The notes below the pieces were generated by a model. The model was given only the letters and a program-made list of their open reading frames with translations, did not search any database and was not told where the DNA came from. Of a DNA stretch of 64,000 nt, positions 1 through 11,053 are shown in pieces. Position 1 is the first letter of the stretch. Each line of letters opens with the position of its first letter. This stretch comes from Bactericera cockerelli (lineage: Eukaryota > Arthropoda > Insecta > Hemiptera > Triozidae), in NCBI GenBank assembly GCA_024516035.1, contig CM044955.1, positions 43,528,592 through 43,592,591 on the forward strand. Direction: 5' to 3'. Position numbers and translations under genes: made by a program.

Positions 1-364
1 TAGATAATGTAAACTGAATACAACTGAAGACTGTCCTCAGTAGCATATTACATAGATATATGTAGTTCTTGCCTAATATTTCATGATACCTACTTGGAAA
101 TACTCAACTCTGATTGGTTGATTCAAGGACAACTGAAGACAATTTCGAATTGTCTTCACATTTGGTGTTCTCCTTGGAAAGTAACATGAAATGTTAAGCA
201 GCATTGATCTATTTTACACAAAGCTTACTCTTTTTTTTTTTTTTTCTTTTTTTTTCTTTGAGTTGGATCAATTGTGCCATGTTCAAGGGATTATGAGTAG
301 TGTTTTCACTGTTCAAAATTAGGTGAAAATGTCTTCAGTGTCTTCACCCGACGAGCCGCCACTG
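1..364 (+). mobile_element. 3' part of a non-autonomous hAT-like element (copy 1, cut by window edge)
   Basis: Nearly identical to 19664-20024, ending with the inverted-terminal-repeat sequence GACGAGCCGCCACTG at 364. A T-rich run at 231-259 corresponds to the T-run of the other copy. The element starts beyond the window, so its left terminus and target-site duplication cannot be checked; if 8 bp, the duplication should be GTCTACAA (365-372). No coding capacity is visible. Confidence 0.85.
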
Positions 365-554
365 GTCTACAACTTCATTGGAAAAAGTTAATAAACTGAT
401 ATAGAACTTCCCGGTACTAAAACGCGTGCTATAAACAAAATTCCAGTGACACTTGACAAGTACGTTATATTATTCTGTGAGGATGTTGGTTTCCTATCTA
501 ATATAGGTGAAACCAGGATCGAATCCGGAGAGTGTGGAATAAATATGTACATTA

Positions 555-764
555 TAATAATAATAACACTCTTTAGTGGAAGGTAACCACCCGGCGAGGT
601 TAATGCTTAAAGCATTTTCTACCACCTTACCCTCAGAGTTTTATTATTATGTGGTCAGAAACTCAAATTAATAAGGAAAAATTCATGCACTGGGTGGGAT
701 TCGAACCAACAGATCCCTACGGTACCTGGATTACCAGACTAGAGCGGTAACCATTTGACTACCA
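555..764 (-). mobile_element. tRNA-derived SINE, family 1
   Basis: The reverse strand shows a tRNA-like head (CACTGGTAGTCAAATGG ... CTAGTCTGG) and a box-B-like GGTTCGAATCC, then a tail region with the small hairpin AAATGCTTTAAGCATTAA and a TTA/TAA-rich end. Flanked by an 8-bp direct repeat GTACATTA (547-554 and 765-772). The same family recurs at 53486-53730 and as fragments near 1650, 3030, 7120 and 57050. Confidence 0.75.
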
Positions 765-792
765 GTACATTAACCTCAGCAAGTCAATCGTT

Positions 793-1132
793 CAGGCAGT
801 GGTGTGAGTTCCAACTGGTTGGTCAGGCAGTGTTTTGAGTTCCAACCGGTTGGTCAGGCGGGTTTGAGTTTCAACCAATTAGTCAGGCAGTGGTTTGCGT
901 TCAAACCGGTTGGTCAGGCGGGTTTGAGTTTCAACCAACTAGTCAGCAGTGGTTTGCGTTCCAACCGGTTTGTCAGGCGGGTTTGAGTTTCAACCGGTTG
1001 GTCAGGCGGGTTTGAGTTCCAACCGGTTGGTCAGGCGGGTTTGAGTTCCAACCGATTAGTCAGGCAGTGGTTTGCGTTCCAACCGGTTGGTCAGGCGGGT
1101 TTGAGTTTCAACCGGTTAGTAAGGCGGGTCTT
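793..1132. repeat. Minisatellite of about 11 units (28-31 bp) with AACCGGTT cores
   Basis: Tandem units of the form GGTTTGAGTTCCAACCGGTT then GGTCAGGCG, alternating with a CAGTGGTTTGCG variant, giving a partial higher-order period near 60 bp. Seven units carry the perfect palindrome AACCGGTT, one has AACTGGTT and three are degenerate. The open frame across it is repeat translation, not a gene. Confidence 0.9.
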
Positions 1133-2325
1133 TATTTGGTTAGAATAAACTTTTCGTAAATTATTGTTCTACAAAAAATATAATAACATTACGGCTATAA
1201 TATTTTTTAGTCACTGTAAAGTCGATGGGCGTTGACTTGAATATTATTATTTTTTCAATACGACTGAGGCACCCTGGGGTGTTACGCGTTAGTGTCTTGA
1301 TGATTCCTCATCTCACCAGATGATTACTAGAAAACAAACATCTTGTCAAGACTTTATGACTTTTAATGTTGTTTCTTCTATTTGAGAAAATTTGAAATAG
1401 AGAGAAATGAGAAATAAAATGAAAATTTATGTAAAATAAAACACTGACTGGGTTTTTTTTTCGTTGAACAACCTCTTAGGTTCTTCGGTGGAAACTAGTA
1501 GATGAATCTGCAAATGTTTTTTGCAAATATTTCCTTAGGCTGGCATTTGTAAATCTACAATTCTTTCTGTCAAGCATTCCTTCTCTCCGTATAGTATACG
1601 CAACTTCTATCGAAAGATGAGAAAAAGCAATAGAAATTTTCCTCACTAATTTGAGTTGGTGTCCACATAATAATAAGACTCTGAGGGTTAGGTGGTAGAA
1701 AATTCTTTTAGAATTAACCACGCCTGGTGGTTAACTCTCACTAAAGAGTCTTATTATATTGTTAGAGGATTGCGGGGCCACAATAAAACAAGACTCAAAT
1801 TCAGTCAAAATGCCGAACTTGAAGTTCGGCAAGTGATCAGAAACAATAAAATCATAGATGTGAAAAAGGAAAAAAGGCATGTATTTACAAATAACATTAG
1901 ATACATAATTATGTATGAATAAAACCAGAATTCACTAGGATAAATCTCATTCCAAATAGAATTTTTAGATTCTTAAAGAAAAGACTGCTCTACGAAGTGG
2001 TCCGAAATTTCCCTCAGGTTTATCATTTGTCAAAATATTATTTTGTAGGTAGTTAGGCACTTGCAACTAAGGAAAACACCGAAGAAGTCTCGACAGCTTT
2101 AATATTGTTGGATTTTTTCTCCTTCTGTACATCACTTTAAGCAATTTAATGAAAAAATATCAGACTTGACATTTTAATGAGAACATGTTGAGCTTGCTGC
2201 CATTTCCTCAAAACGGAATGGAAAATCTAGTATGATACTGCCTTCATAAACGGGAAAGTAGAATGAAGACCATGTTTTTTCCGCAACAAAATCTACACGT
2301 GAAGATTCATACTCCTGAAAAAGAA
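1133..2325. other. Intronic or flanking DNA without a gene
   Basis: A/T-rich sequence with no supported exon. It contains a SINE family 1 tail fragment on the + strand at about 1655-1755, recognised by the gagggttaggtggtagaaaa block and the closing cactaaagagt. Nothing else stands out. Confidence 0.6.
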
Positions 2326-2329
2326 AAAC

Positions 2330-2402
2330 CTGTTAGGAAGAACCCTTAACAGTTAGGAAGAGCCGTTAACAGTTAGGAAGAGCCGTTAACAGTTAGGAGG
2401 AA
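2330..2402. repeat. 20-bp tandem repeat, about 3.5 units
   Basis: CAGTTAGGAAGAGCCGTTAA is repeated head to tail, with the first unit diverged (AACCCTTAA). Confidence 0.8.
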
Positions 2403-2739
2403 AACCCAGCTGTAATAAGTGGGAGTGCCAGAACCAAACAACCTCAATCATTCGGAAGAAGCTGACCCATGCCAACTCTACGTAAGTTTGGCAAAGTGAA
2501 AAAAAGTGAAAGAAGAAGAAGAAAAGACACTTTCGAATTTTAGTCAAAATGATATAACTAAACTTTATTCCATGTTTTGAATATGCATTGAATATTGTTT
2601 AAAAAAGACTAAAAGACGACATTTCACAAAAAAGTGTGAGTTAGTTTTTCTTAAATTTTATTAAATACTAAAATTTTACTTTAGACTCATAAAGAGAAAT
2701 ATTTTGTAGATATAATTAATAATACATTTAAAAAACACT

Positions 2740-3035
2740 GCCAATTATGGACACAATACTTCCTCGTGATTGTTTCACATTGTGTACACGTGCGAATTTT
2801 GAGTTTTTATACTAAATTACTTGTATCTCCAAAACGGCTGAACCGATTTTCTTCAAATTTGTCTTATATGGTAGAATATCATTTTTTCTACATGTCTTAT
2901 ATGGTAGAATATCATTTTTTCTAGATTCTACAAAAAATTCTGTATCGGCAAGTCGTGGTTCTTATTTTTTGACTTTATTGTCCAAAATTTCGGATTTTCT
3001 TAAATATCAGAGTCAAATTATTATTAACGGATCCC
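2740..3035. repeat. Dispersed repeat containing a 31-bp tandem duplication
   Basis: A block containing TCTTATATGGTAGAATATC is duplicated at 2862-2924. The segment around 2985-3025 (CGGATTTTCTTAAATATCAG and following) reappears inverted near 6988-7030. The phrase 'CTGAACCGATTTTCTTCAAA' resembles sequence common in insect dispersed repeats. The class of element is not determined. Confidence 0.45.
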
Positions 3036-3190
3036 TACGCTACCTAGATTACCAGACTAGCGCGTTAACCACTTGACTACCAGTGTGAGTGGCTCTAGGA
3101 ATACGCTTGCAGATCTGGTGAGGTCACTCAAGTACAGGAACATCCAGCGAACTTAGGACTTGGTGGGTGACGGGTGACCAATCAAATTCC
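3029..3190. repeat. SINE fragments: family 1 head (-) and old 5S-like piece (+)
   Basis: 3029-3083 is the reverse of a family 1 SINE head (ACCAGACTAGCGCGTTAACC, ACTACCAGTG). About 3142-3185 resembles the 5S-derived SINE in the opposite orientation to its neighbour (CATCCAGCGAACTTAGGACT, GGTGGGTGACGGGTGACC). The younger 5S SINE inserted at the end of this older fragment. Confidence 0.55.
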
Positions 3191-3197
3191 AACAATT

Positions 3198-3459
3198 TTT
3201 TTTTTTTTTAAGTGGGGTTTAACGTCGCTTTCAACTGCCATGGTCATATCACGACGGGGTTTTACCCTCCATTCGCAGGAAACTCACAAACCTGCTACTC
3301 ACATTGACCTCACCCAGCCTGAGTGGGGCCGGGAAAAGCCAGCGTCACGAGAATTAGAATTTGAATGGTCACCCATCCAAGTCTTAACTCGCTGGATGTC
3401 GCTTAACTTCGGTGTTCTGAAGGGAACCGGTGTATTCAACATGCCATCGACGCTGGCTT
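3198..3459 (-). mobile_element. 5S rRNA-derived SINE (SINE3 type), full length
   Basis: On the reverse strand the head reads like 5S rRNA: TTGAATACACCGGTT, ATCACCGAAGTTAAGC-like (ACACCGAAGTTAAGCGAC) and the box-C-like ACTTGGATGGGTGACC. The 5S internal promoter region is therefore retained. The body follows (GGGTGAGGTCAATGTG, CGAATGGAGGGTAAAACCCC, AAAGCGACGTTAAACCCC) and the element ends in a poly(A) tail, seen as the T run at 3196-3209 on the + strand. A perfect 14-bp duplication AAATTCCAACAATT flanks it (3184-3197 and 3460-3473). The match to 5S rRNA is from memory of arthropod 5S sequence. Its open reading frame is not a gene. Confidence 0.92.
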
Positions 3460-3473
3460 AAATTCCAACAATT

Positions 3474-6400
3474 GTGATATCATTCACCGTCAAACTTCTT
3501 TGTGAGATTCCAGCATGTGAAGGGTAAACATACATACCTTATCTCGAATGATCTACGATGCAAACATGACTTACCTTTACTTTTGTCATTCACTAAAATG
3601 TCAAACACCCTCGGACTTCGTGGTAAATAAATAATTAAAAAACATGTTATTTAAAATATTCCAACTTTATTTTTTGAGTTCAACAGATTCCAAAAAGTAT
3701 ACTCCTATACAAAGTTTTGGTATCTTGACTTTTTAAAAGTGCCATAGTTATAGATTTGCTCATATTGTCAAACCAAAAAAGTAAAATCTAAGCATGATAA
3801 AAATCCAGAACACAGCTATTTATTTCAGATCTCTCTATAGATAAGCATAGGTATCTACTTTTATCTCATACTTTTTCTTGTGTTAAACAAGATGTACAAA
3901 TTGGAAGAGAGAAAAAAATGTCTCTCTCTAATATACACTTCCCTTTCCATTTCCCTCTTTGTTTGTCCCGGTAGCTCAGTGGTAAATGTTCGAAACCCAG
4001 ACGGGAATTTTTACCACACAATAATGCAGGTTTACTGGTGGAATAATGGGACTTAATAGTCCTAATTTGGCACTCTAAATAAGGCGACATTATTAAATAT
4101 TTGCGAGAAATTTGAAGTAGGGAATCTGCTTTTAATTGTTAGCCTGAATTCCAAATTTATTAAGATAAGTTTTGTCGTTTTAATGAAATGTAAGCTTTTG
4201 CTTGATGTATATGAATATCAAATATAATATTTATTGTTTTTTTTATATGTTTATATTTTTATGTCTATGTGTAGATACTTGGATAGCTTCTTTTTTTTTG
4301 ATTTTGAGTAGCTCAACCTTTATCTTCATAAACCATGAAAAATCAGCCTATCCAGCCATTCTCACTCATACGATACATTTTTCTTTCTTTTTTGTAAGAA
4401 AAAGTTTTATATTAGGACTCTGAAATCAGTGAGCTTAGAATTTTTTCCTCTGTTTATATTTCTTATTAGTTTTAAACATTTCATTAAAAGTTTTCTCCTC
4501 TTGTAAAAAAAAAGTTTTTAAAAAGTTACAAATTCTGTCCTCAAAAAGCCAAAAATAACACTCATGATGCCGAACTTCGTAAATAACAATGTTGTTCTTT
4601 GCAAATCTTTGCATGAAAAAATATCTCTTTTTTTCATCCCAGAAAAAATGTGAAATAAAATTTAATTTAAAATTTACTTCAGAGTTCGCTTAAGCTTTTG
4701 GTGAGATTATGTAAACTTTTAATACCTTCTCGGTTTTTCCTACCTAAAATAATCAAGCCATGGGTCCACAGGATTTCTGATAAAGAGAGATAGTAGAGGG
4801 GTAGGCAGTCATTAGGCTGGGATAAGAAGAGACAAGAATACAAAATTAGGGGGAGCATTGCTTTAAAAAAAACTCACACTGGAAAAATGTATACAGGATG
4901 TATGAGAAGAAAGTAACAAGTTTTCTTCACATACAGAGTGTTTTCAGTTCCAGTCACAGTCACTCTCGCTATCACCATGGTGAGGACTATATCCAGACTC
5001 ATCTAGTTGTAAAGTAAATAAATGTGTTATTTCATCACAATATTGTAGGGGTAGAGCAGTAAAATACAATTTGAAGTAATATGAGAAGAATAGTGGGTGG
5101 GTTCAAAGTCCCAAAAGGTTATGGTTTAGCATTTTAGTTAGAGTACGGGCTGTCCATCTCCAAGTCCTTCACTTTTGGGCACGAGCTTTCCTTTTCTCAA
5201 AAAAGCACAAAAACACAGAGTGTGGCAAGACCGACAGGCGTTTTCTCTCCTACATTTCAGCTGGTACATAATATGTAGGAGAGGTAGAGAAGTAGAAGAG
5301 GTGTGATATTTATGATGCGCAAAATGCTGTGTCCACTGTCCATCCATTCATTAGAAAAAGAGACCAGCATACATTTTTAACGTAAATCCGAAGAGAGTAT
5401 TTAAGACGTCGCCAATTTATTTCCGATTCATCAGGCAACATTCTTTCTCAGAAAACAATTATTGAGTGGATTCGAGTACTCAGAGAAACTAGAAACTTAA
5501 ATGCTTCAGGACAGACCTTCCCACACAGTGTGTGTGTATGCTGTGGTGTGTGTGTTTCTGAGGGGCTGGCGTAGCGGTGGGTGTAACCCGCTAGTATATC
5601 ATAAGTACCTGTTACCAATAAAAATTGCTGACTGTTGAACTTTTGTTAAACTTTTAAAGAAGCATAACCTACTTTCCTAATTTTTGAAATTGGGAGACTT
5701 CAAAAAGTTTAATTAAAAAAAATCCACTAAATTATGTACTTCCATGCTAAGTAAAGAAATATAAGACCTTGAAAAGAAGAACCTATGGTAGGTACTTGTT
5801 ACCAGTGTTTGCGTTTGGGCTCAAAGATTTAAATCTGATTCGTAAAAGTTTTCTGCAAAACCACATGAAATGACTTTTCTACCTGAGCAGCGCAGTTTAA
5901 AGTTGCAAACTGTTGGAAAGTTTCCCCAAAGATATTAAAATGGGAAGTTCTTAATATCTTAGATCTGACAGTACACAATGAAGAGGTAGTAGGTATAGGT
6001 ATACTTGGATTTCAAATTCAACAAACTTGATGAAAAAGTTTTCCATTATTTTCACTTTACTTTTGACTCCAGAAAAAACATTGAAAGTAGCGATATACCT
6101 ACACTGCGAGAATGCCACACTTATCAATAATTAAAATCTCATTTTCTTCTTTAATTACATGTCTCGGATACCCATGTTACCGATTCACAATTCCATAAGA
6201 CTAATTGTTTTTTTTCCATCATATCCGTATTTCTAGAATCTAGATAAATTAGAAACTTCATCCGCGAGACAGAGATATTGCATAAAAAAAAAACAGAGAA
6301 GATAGTTAAATTAGTTTAAAAGATTAAGGAAGAGAAATTTGAGAGAATCTAGATAGAATAACGCTGATACATGATGGAAATATTGGAGAGAGATTATGGA

Positions 6401-6640
6401 AAGAAAAAAGCTACACAGTACACAAGTCAAAATACTTGTGTAGCTCAGAAAAAGGTCGATAGTATAAATTAAGAAACAGTGTAAATGACATTTGTATACC
6501 TACTTAAATTCGCGGGATTTACTGTCACTTTTACTTCCGAGAAATTTCTAATATTAGAAATTGGAAGTATTGTGTTCGTTTTTGGTAAAAAAAAATATTT
6601 TTTTGCTCCGATTTCAATTTTTTTCATATTTCTGGACGTT
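3474..6640. other. Intronic or flanking DNA without a gene
   Basis: No supported exon. A tRNA-like scrap occurs at 3965-4010 (CCCGGTAGCTCAGTGGTAAA then TTCGAAACCC), too short and incomplete for a tRNA and best read as a SINE remnant. Otherwise A/T-rich unique-looking sequence. Confidence 0.6.
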
Positions 6641-6659
6641 TCATAACCTCCTAAGCAAA

Positions 6660-7030
6660 TTTGGTTTTGTGTCCGTCTGTCGGTCTGTCGGTCTGTCTGT
6701 CGGTCTGTTAAAACGATTCCTTGTAACGCGCAAATCTCGGAAACTACTCGACCAATTTTGATGAAATTTTGCACACATCTAGGAGACACTCTGTAGATGG
6801 TCCCATTTTAAATTCATCGAATTCATACTAGCAGTTCTGGGTGAAAGAGACCATGCGCCTGACCACTAACTTTTTACTTAAATGCTTATATCTCGTGAAC
6901 GGTACACCCGATTTCGATGAAATTTTGTATGTATATGCATTATGCATATTATTGATTTACATAGGCTTTTGATATTTTCTTTTTAATTAATAATAATTTG
7001 ACTCTGATATTTAAGAAAATCCGAAATTTT
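6660..7030. repeat. Dispersed repeat with (GTCTGTCG)n run
   Basis: Short GTCC/GTCTGTCGGTCT tandem at about 6671-6710, followed by ACCAATTTTGATGAAATTTT and ACCCGATTTCGATGAAATTT phrases, a pattern widespread in insect repetitive DNA. The right end (6988-7030) is an inverted copy of 2985-3025. A related phrase is at 38452-38500. Element class unknown. Confidence 0.5.
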
Positions 7031-7119
7031 GTAAGAATATGCTTATTATTGTTTTACATAGGTTATTTATATTTATTTTTAAATTAATTGATATTTTCTT
7101 TTTAAATCTATAATATTTA

Positions 7120-7270
7120 TAATCCGAAAAATTCATGCACTGGGTGCATGAATTTTTCCTCATTAGTTTGAGCATGAGACCACATATCTAGGAGGGTTAG
7201 GAGGTACAAAATGCTTTGAGCATTAACCTCATCTGGTATAATTAACTTTCACTAAAGAGTGTTGTTTACA
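7120..7270 (+). mobile_element. Degenerate tRNA SINE family 1 tail
   Basis: Carries GGGTTAGGAGGTACAAAATG, the CTTTGAGCATTAACCTC block and CACTAAAGAGTGTTG found at the end of family 1 copies. The head is lost. Confidence 0.6.
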
Positions 7271-7299
7271 TTTTTATTATTATAACACTAGCAATGTTA

Positions 7300-7505
7300 T
7301 AGAACAGAACACAACACAAGGGTTTGGTGGAAGAGATTGCCAAAGGCAATAACCCCGCCCTTTAGTTAGGACGGACATATATTATGGATATATTTATTTA
7401 TTTTTTCCTTATTTTTTTTTCTTCTCTAATATTGTATATTAATTTGTAATTATTTGTGTTGTATACAATATGTCCAATTAATAAAGTGTAAATAAATAAA
7501 AATAA
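7300..7505 (+). mobile_element. Probable 5'-truncated LINE 3' tail
   Basis: The phrase GGGTTTGGTGGAAGAGATTG...GCAATAACCCCGCC, then a T-rich stretch and CCAATTAATAAAGTGTAAAT ending in TAAA-type repeats, is the layout of the 3' untranslated region of insect non-LTR retrotransposons. No reverse transcriptase sequence is present, so it is a truncated copy. Recognition is from memory. Confidence 0.5.
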
Positions 7506-8403
7506 TACAATAATCTATTCATCATGCAAGAAAGAGGCAAAAGAGTCCCTTTAGTCCCACAGTATCAGATGTCTCTAAATGCGTTGTTGCCCACTTCACC
7601 GAAGAGGCTTAAATCGTGTACCTCTGTTATACCCAAAACTTTGGTGGTTGTTTTTTCTCTTCTAAAAATTTACATTCATTAAAGTTTTCATGCACGAAAA
7701 ACTTTGGAAGTTTTTTTTTACTTTCATCATAAGAGAATGCTGGGAAAGAGTCAGACAGGACAACTGTTTGTATTGGAAATTCTTCTCACGCTCCACCCTC
7801 TCACTTTTCTTCCTTATATAATTGTGCTACATTTAAACAAACAAATTATATCCTCCTGTACCTACAAAAATTTGCTATTAATCATACCTAGTAACCTACC
7901 GACCTTCTTAACTGCTTACCAATCTTTATATTGCTCATAATCTGTTGGGGTTAATGTTAACCACCTAACTTTAACTGGCTCATCCTGAACTACATATTTA
8001 TTCTCATGTGTATTAATCTTAATTTGGTGCGAGAGAGAAAGATAAAGTTTTTTAATCCTTGCATTTTCTACTTTCCTTATCTTGGAAAGTAATGGAATCG
8101 CTCATTTTTTTTTTTTAAATTTTACAGCTAAATGATGATTTTATTCTCAACTCTCTCTCTTTCACTTTCTCTCCCCCTTCCCCTTGAATTTAGAAGAATG
8201 TTGGGTTTTTTATAAAACGCCTTAGTTCAAAATGAAGTGTAATCATAAAAAAAAAATACTAAACTTTTTGGTCCTAATGAGACACACGCGCCCGACAGTG
8301 AAAAGTGACACTGAAGTACGGAAATTACGCCCAAGAAGAGAAACAAGATCTTGTTGGATAAAAAAAATCTCATGAAAGATTCAAGGGTGGATAATAAAGC
8401 AGA

Positions 8404-8414
8404 TACGGAGAAAA

Positions 8415-8480
<66 letters not shown>
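8404..8480. repeat. (GA)n microsatellite
   Basis: Nearly pure GAGAGA with AAAG interruptions. It produces an artefactual Leu/Ser reading frame on the minus strand. Confidence 0.95.
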
Positions 8481-8485
<5 letters not shown>

Positions 8486-8596
8486 AGCGCGGCTGTCACG
8501 CGTGACAATTGAAAACAATCTGTGTTCAAAATAGTCACTGAGAAACGGGGAGAGAGAGCAAGGGGGGTAACAGAATAATAGGCACATATAGGTTAA

Positions 8597-8626
8597 GGGG
8601 GGTTGGGGGTGGGGGTTGGGGGTGGG
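8597..8626 (+). other. Putative G-quadruplex tract
   Basis: Five consecutive G-runs of 3-6 G separated by T or TT (GGGGGG TT GGGGG T GGGGG TT GGGGG T GGG), a textbook intramolecular quadruplex motif on the coding strand of the surrounding gene. Confidence 0.75.
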
Positions 8627-8900
8627 TCCCATTAACGTTGTCAGCGCAATGTACAGTCGATCAAGAGCATCTGCCGACAGCAGATAGAAATAGAAAGCGG
8701 GTGTAGGGGGGAAAGTCAGCAGGGGGTAGAGAGAGAAGTAATGAGCAAGTCCATGTATAATATTGTATATCATGCACTACTCGTATTCGACATTTCCTTC
8801 TAGTCTTACTAGTTTAGAAAAGTACTAAATTAATTGATATGTACCTCAGCCATTTGGAAACACTTTTAAGAACTAATTACATAAGGTTAGTGCGCGAGTC

Positions 8901-9154
8901 CAACGGAGCCCTAAACCCAGGGTAGCCCCGGTACCACGCAGAAAAATCTAACCATGTTATTAGATGTAAGCCCCGAAAATCGTCTATCTCTTGCAGCAGA
9001 TCTGGCCGCCTTTGTAACTTGCGAAAACAACGGAGCCCTAGGCCCTAGGGTAGCCCTGGTACCACGCAGAAAAATCTAACCATGTTATTAAATGTAAGGG
9101 GCCTCAGAGGAGTCCTAAAAATCGCCTATATCTTTGTGTAGGGACCAGGGTCGA
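8901..9154. repeat. 127-bp tandem duplication
   Basis: The block starting CAACGGAGCCCTA and containing GGTACCACGCAGAAAAATCT occurs at 8901-9027 and again from 9028, with modest divergence. Confidence 0.85.
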
Positions 9155-9190
9155 GGGTCTAGACTCAGGGTCCTTGTTCTGGCCGCCTAC

Positions 9191-9345
9191 CAGTGGCGTA
9201 GCCAGGGAGGGGACAAACCCCCCCCCCCCCCCCCCCCAATTTCTAAGAAACCCCAGCAAAGATGGAATACTCGTATACATTTGGCGAGATGTCTCAACCC
9301 CCCCCCCCCCCCCTCCCCCGAAATGTAGGTCTAGCTACGACACTG
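9191..9345. mobile_element. Short hAT-type MITE
   Basis: Terminal inverted repeats CAGTGGCGTAGCCAG and (reversed) CAGTGTCGTAGCTAG flank 155 bp. The flanking 8-mers CCGCCTAC (9183-9190) and CCGCCTCC (9346-9353) are a target-site duplication with one mismatch, fitting hAT. Two long C runs (about 9219-9237 and 9298-9313) lie inside and create spurious poly-Pro frames. Confidence 0.8.
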
Positions 9346-9353
9346 CCGCCTCC

Positions 9354-10297
9354 TAAGTGGCTGCGACTATTTCTTGGCTGTCTAGTGGTGCTGTCTCTTT
9401 TAAGCAATAGTTTATGTTGGTTGTCTTCTGTTTATACTGAAACTGCGTATGACAAAGACAAAATATTAAATTTTTATTTAGACTTAATAATTAAAATTTT
9501 AGACTTCTAAGAATTTTATCTTCTTTGACATTCTCTCTAGCCTCCCAACCTTTCTTGGTTAAGTACACATCACACTTACTACTATGTGAGACGTACTAAC
9601 TGTATGGTGTATCTGTATTCATTGAGTTAAAAGTTAAAGACATTTGAATTGAAAGACATTCACAGCGAAAAATTCATCGCGTAAAGAGAAAAAGTTTCAC
9701 CAGAACACGAAAGCAAAAGGAATTATAAGGATTTTCCTACCCAAAAATTATTTTGAGGAAACTTAGTTGGGTTTAACGGAACGAAAACATAAAAGAAGCT
9801 TAGAAATTATGAATTTGCAGGGTGTTTCAGACATTTGATGACTTCTTCAGTTGGACAATCGAATTAGAAGTGAATGTTTGTGATTTTTTTTATTTAATTT
9901 ATCATTTAAATCGATCGTTTTTTGTAGAACAGCAAGAAACATGAAGCTGCTAAATAATTATTATAATAGATTAGAGAGAACTTTATGCCCTAGCTATTCG
10001 TGGAATATTCGTACCTATGTATACTAACGTCTCTTTTTACTTTCCTTATCCTGTAGAAAGGAAAGTAATGGCATAACCCAAAATTTTTGATGGTCAGTTT
10101 TCAGTGCCAACACACGTTTTAGGGTGTGACATATCAAATAAATCAAATCCAATGATTTTGAGGTGCTGATTACGAAGCCTTTGGCTTCTTTTCGGGGGAT
10201 AAGGAAGGTCGTGTGATGTCACACCAGGTTTTTTAACAGTGAAAACAGAAAATGGAGAAATTTTACTTATATTTCTCTATGTTTATTGGTTCGAGTA
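9354..10297. other. Intronic or flanking DNA; part of a dispersed repeat
   Basis: No gene. About 10060-10235 (GTAGAAAGGAAAGTAATGG, GATAAGGAAGGTCGTGTGATG) is a dispersed repeat; an inverted relative lies just after exon A at 21017-21145. Confidence 0.5.
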
Positions 10298-10315
10298 GCA
10301 AGGATATAATTATGT

Positions 10316-10623
10316 ATGTATGTACGAATTTCTTTGTGGTGAAGCACAAGGCCTCTTCACAATTTTTGTGGGTAGCGCAGCATTACTAAGAGCCTCCTTT
10401 ACATTTCGAATTATTCTATTACATTAATTTCTTTTTACTCTGGTAATGCCGCCACTGGTCGTTACTCATACAAGTAACTACTCATTTTTCCTCACGAGGT
10501 ATGAGTAGACCCCGAACATCCAAGTACAGAGCAGAAAAAATCCTCCCCCGCTGGGAATCGAACCCAGGTCACCATGTGTGCAATGCCTAGCGCGCTAACT
10601 CGCTCTGCCACAGTGACTACCAT
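10316..10623 (-). mobile_element. tRNA-derived SINE, family 2, full length
   Basis: The reverse strand begins with a tRNA-like head (GGTAGTCACTGTGGCAGAGC, GAGTTAGCGCGCTAGGC, then GGTTCGATTCCCAGC as box B), followed by TTTTCTGCTCTGT, GTTCGGGGTCTACTCATACC and CTCGTGAGGAAAAATGAGTA. Perfect 18-bp duplications GCAAGGATATAATTATGT lie at 10298-10315 and 10624-10641. Related copies: 29417-29701 (-), 40487-40740 (+) and a diverged one at about 60315-60515 (-). Confidence 0.9.
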
Positions 10624-11053
10624 GCAAGGATATAATTATGTGGATTGTTATCACTTAAGTTCAGGTTTGTGACATGACTTTTGCAATTAACACGAAGATG
10701 GTTAATTAACCTTCATTTATAATCTCATTGTGAGGTGTCGGATTCAAGTGTAGGTACTAGACTTATCTGACCACCCTGTAGATTTACCTCCAGATGCTGA
10801 CGAAGCGTCAAAACTTTATCATGCTTCAGCATAATGCAGACTGGCTTACCTTGTTCTCTCTCCTTCTATTTTCTCTTTCTAGGAAGTAATTATGGTAAGA
10901 GTGAACAAAGATTTTAAGCTGACGCTATTTCTGTAAGGACCCCCTGACTAATCTCGACCATATGTTCCGAGAATAATCATTTTGGACTAGAACTAAATCT
11001 AACTCAAGTTGTCAGCAAATGGTTGAAAAGTGTGTTTTCGAATACTTCTATAT

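Noticed and set aside
793..1132. CRISPR-like array
   Set aside because: Units are contiguous tandem repeats without unique spacers, in a eukaryotic intron-like context.
3960..4020. Possible tRNA gene (GGTAGCTCAGTGG)
   Set aside because: Missing anticodon arm and acceptor stem pairing; a SINE remnant is more likely.
8381..8773. 130-codon minus-strand frame rich in Leu/Ser
   Set aside because: It is the translation of a GA microsatellite and G-rich tract; no domain.
9134..9510. Overlapping frames with poly-proline
   Set aside because: Produced by C runs inside the small hAT MITE at 9191-9345.
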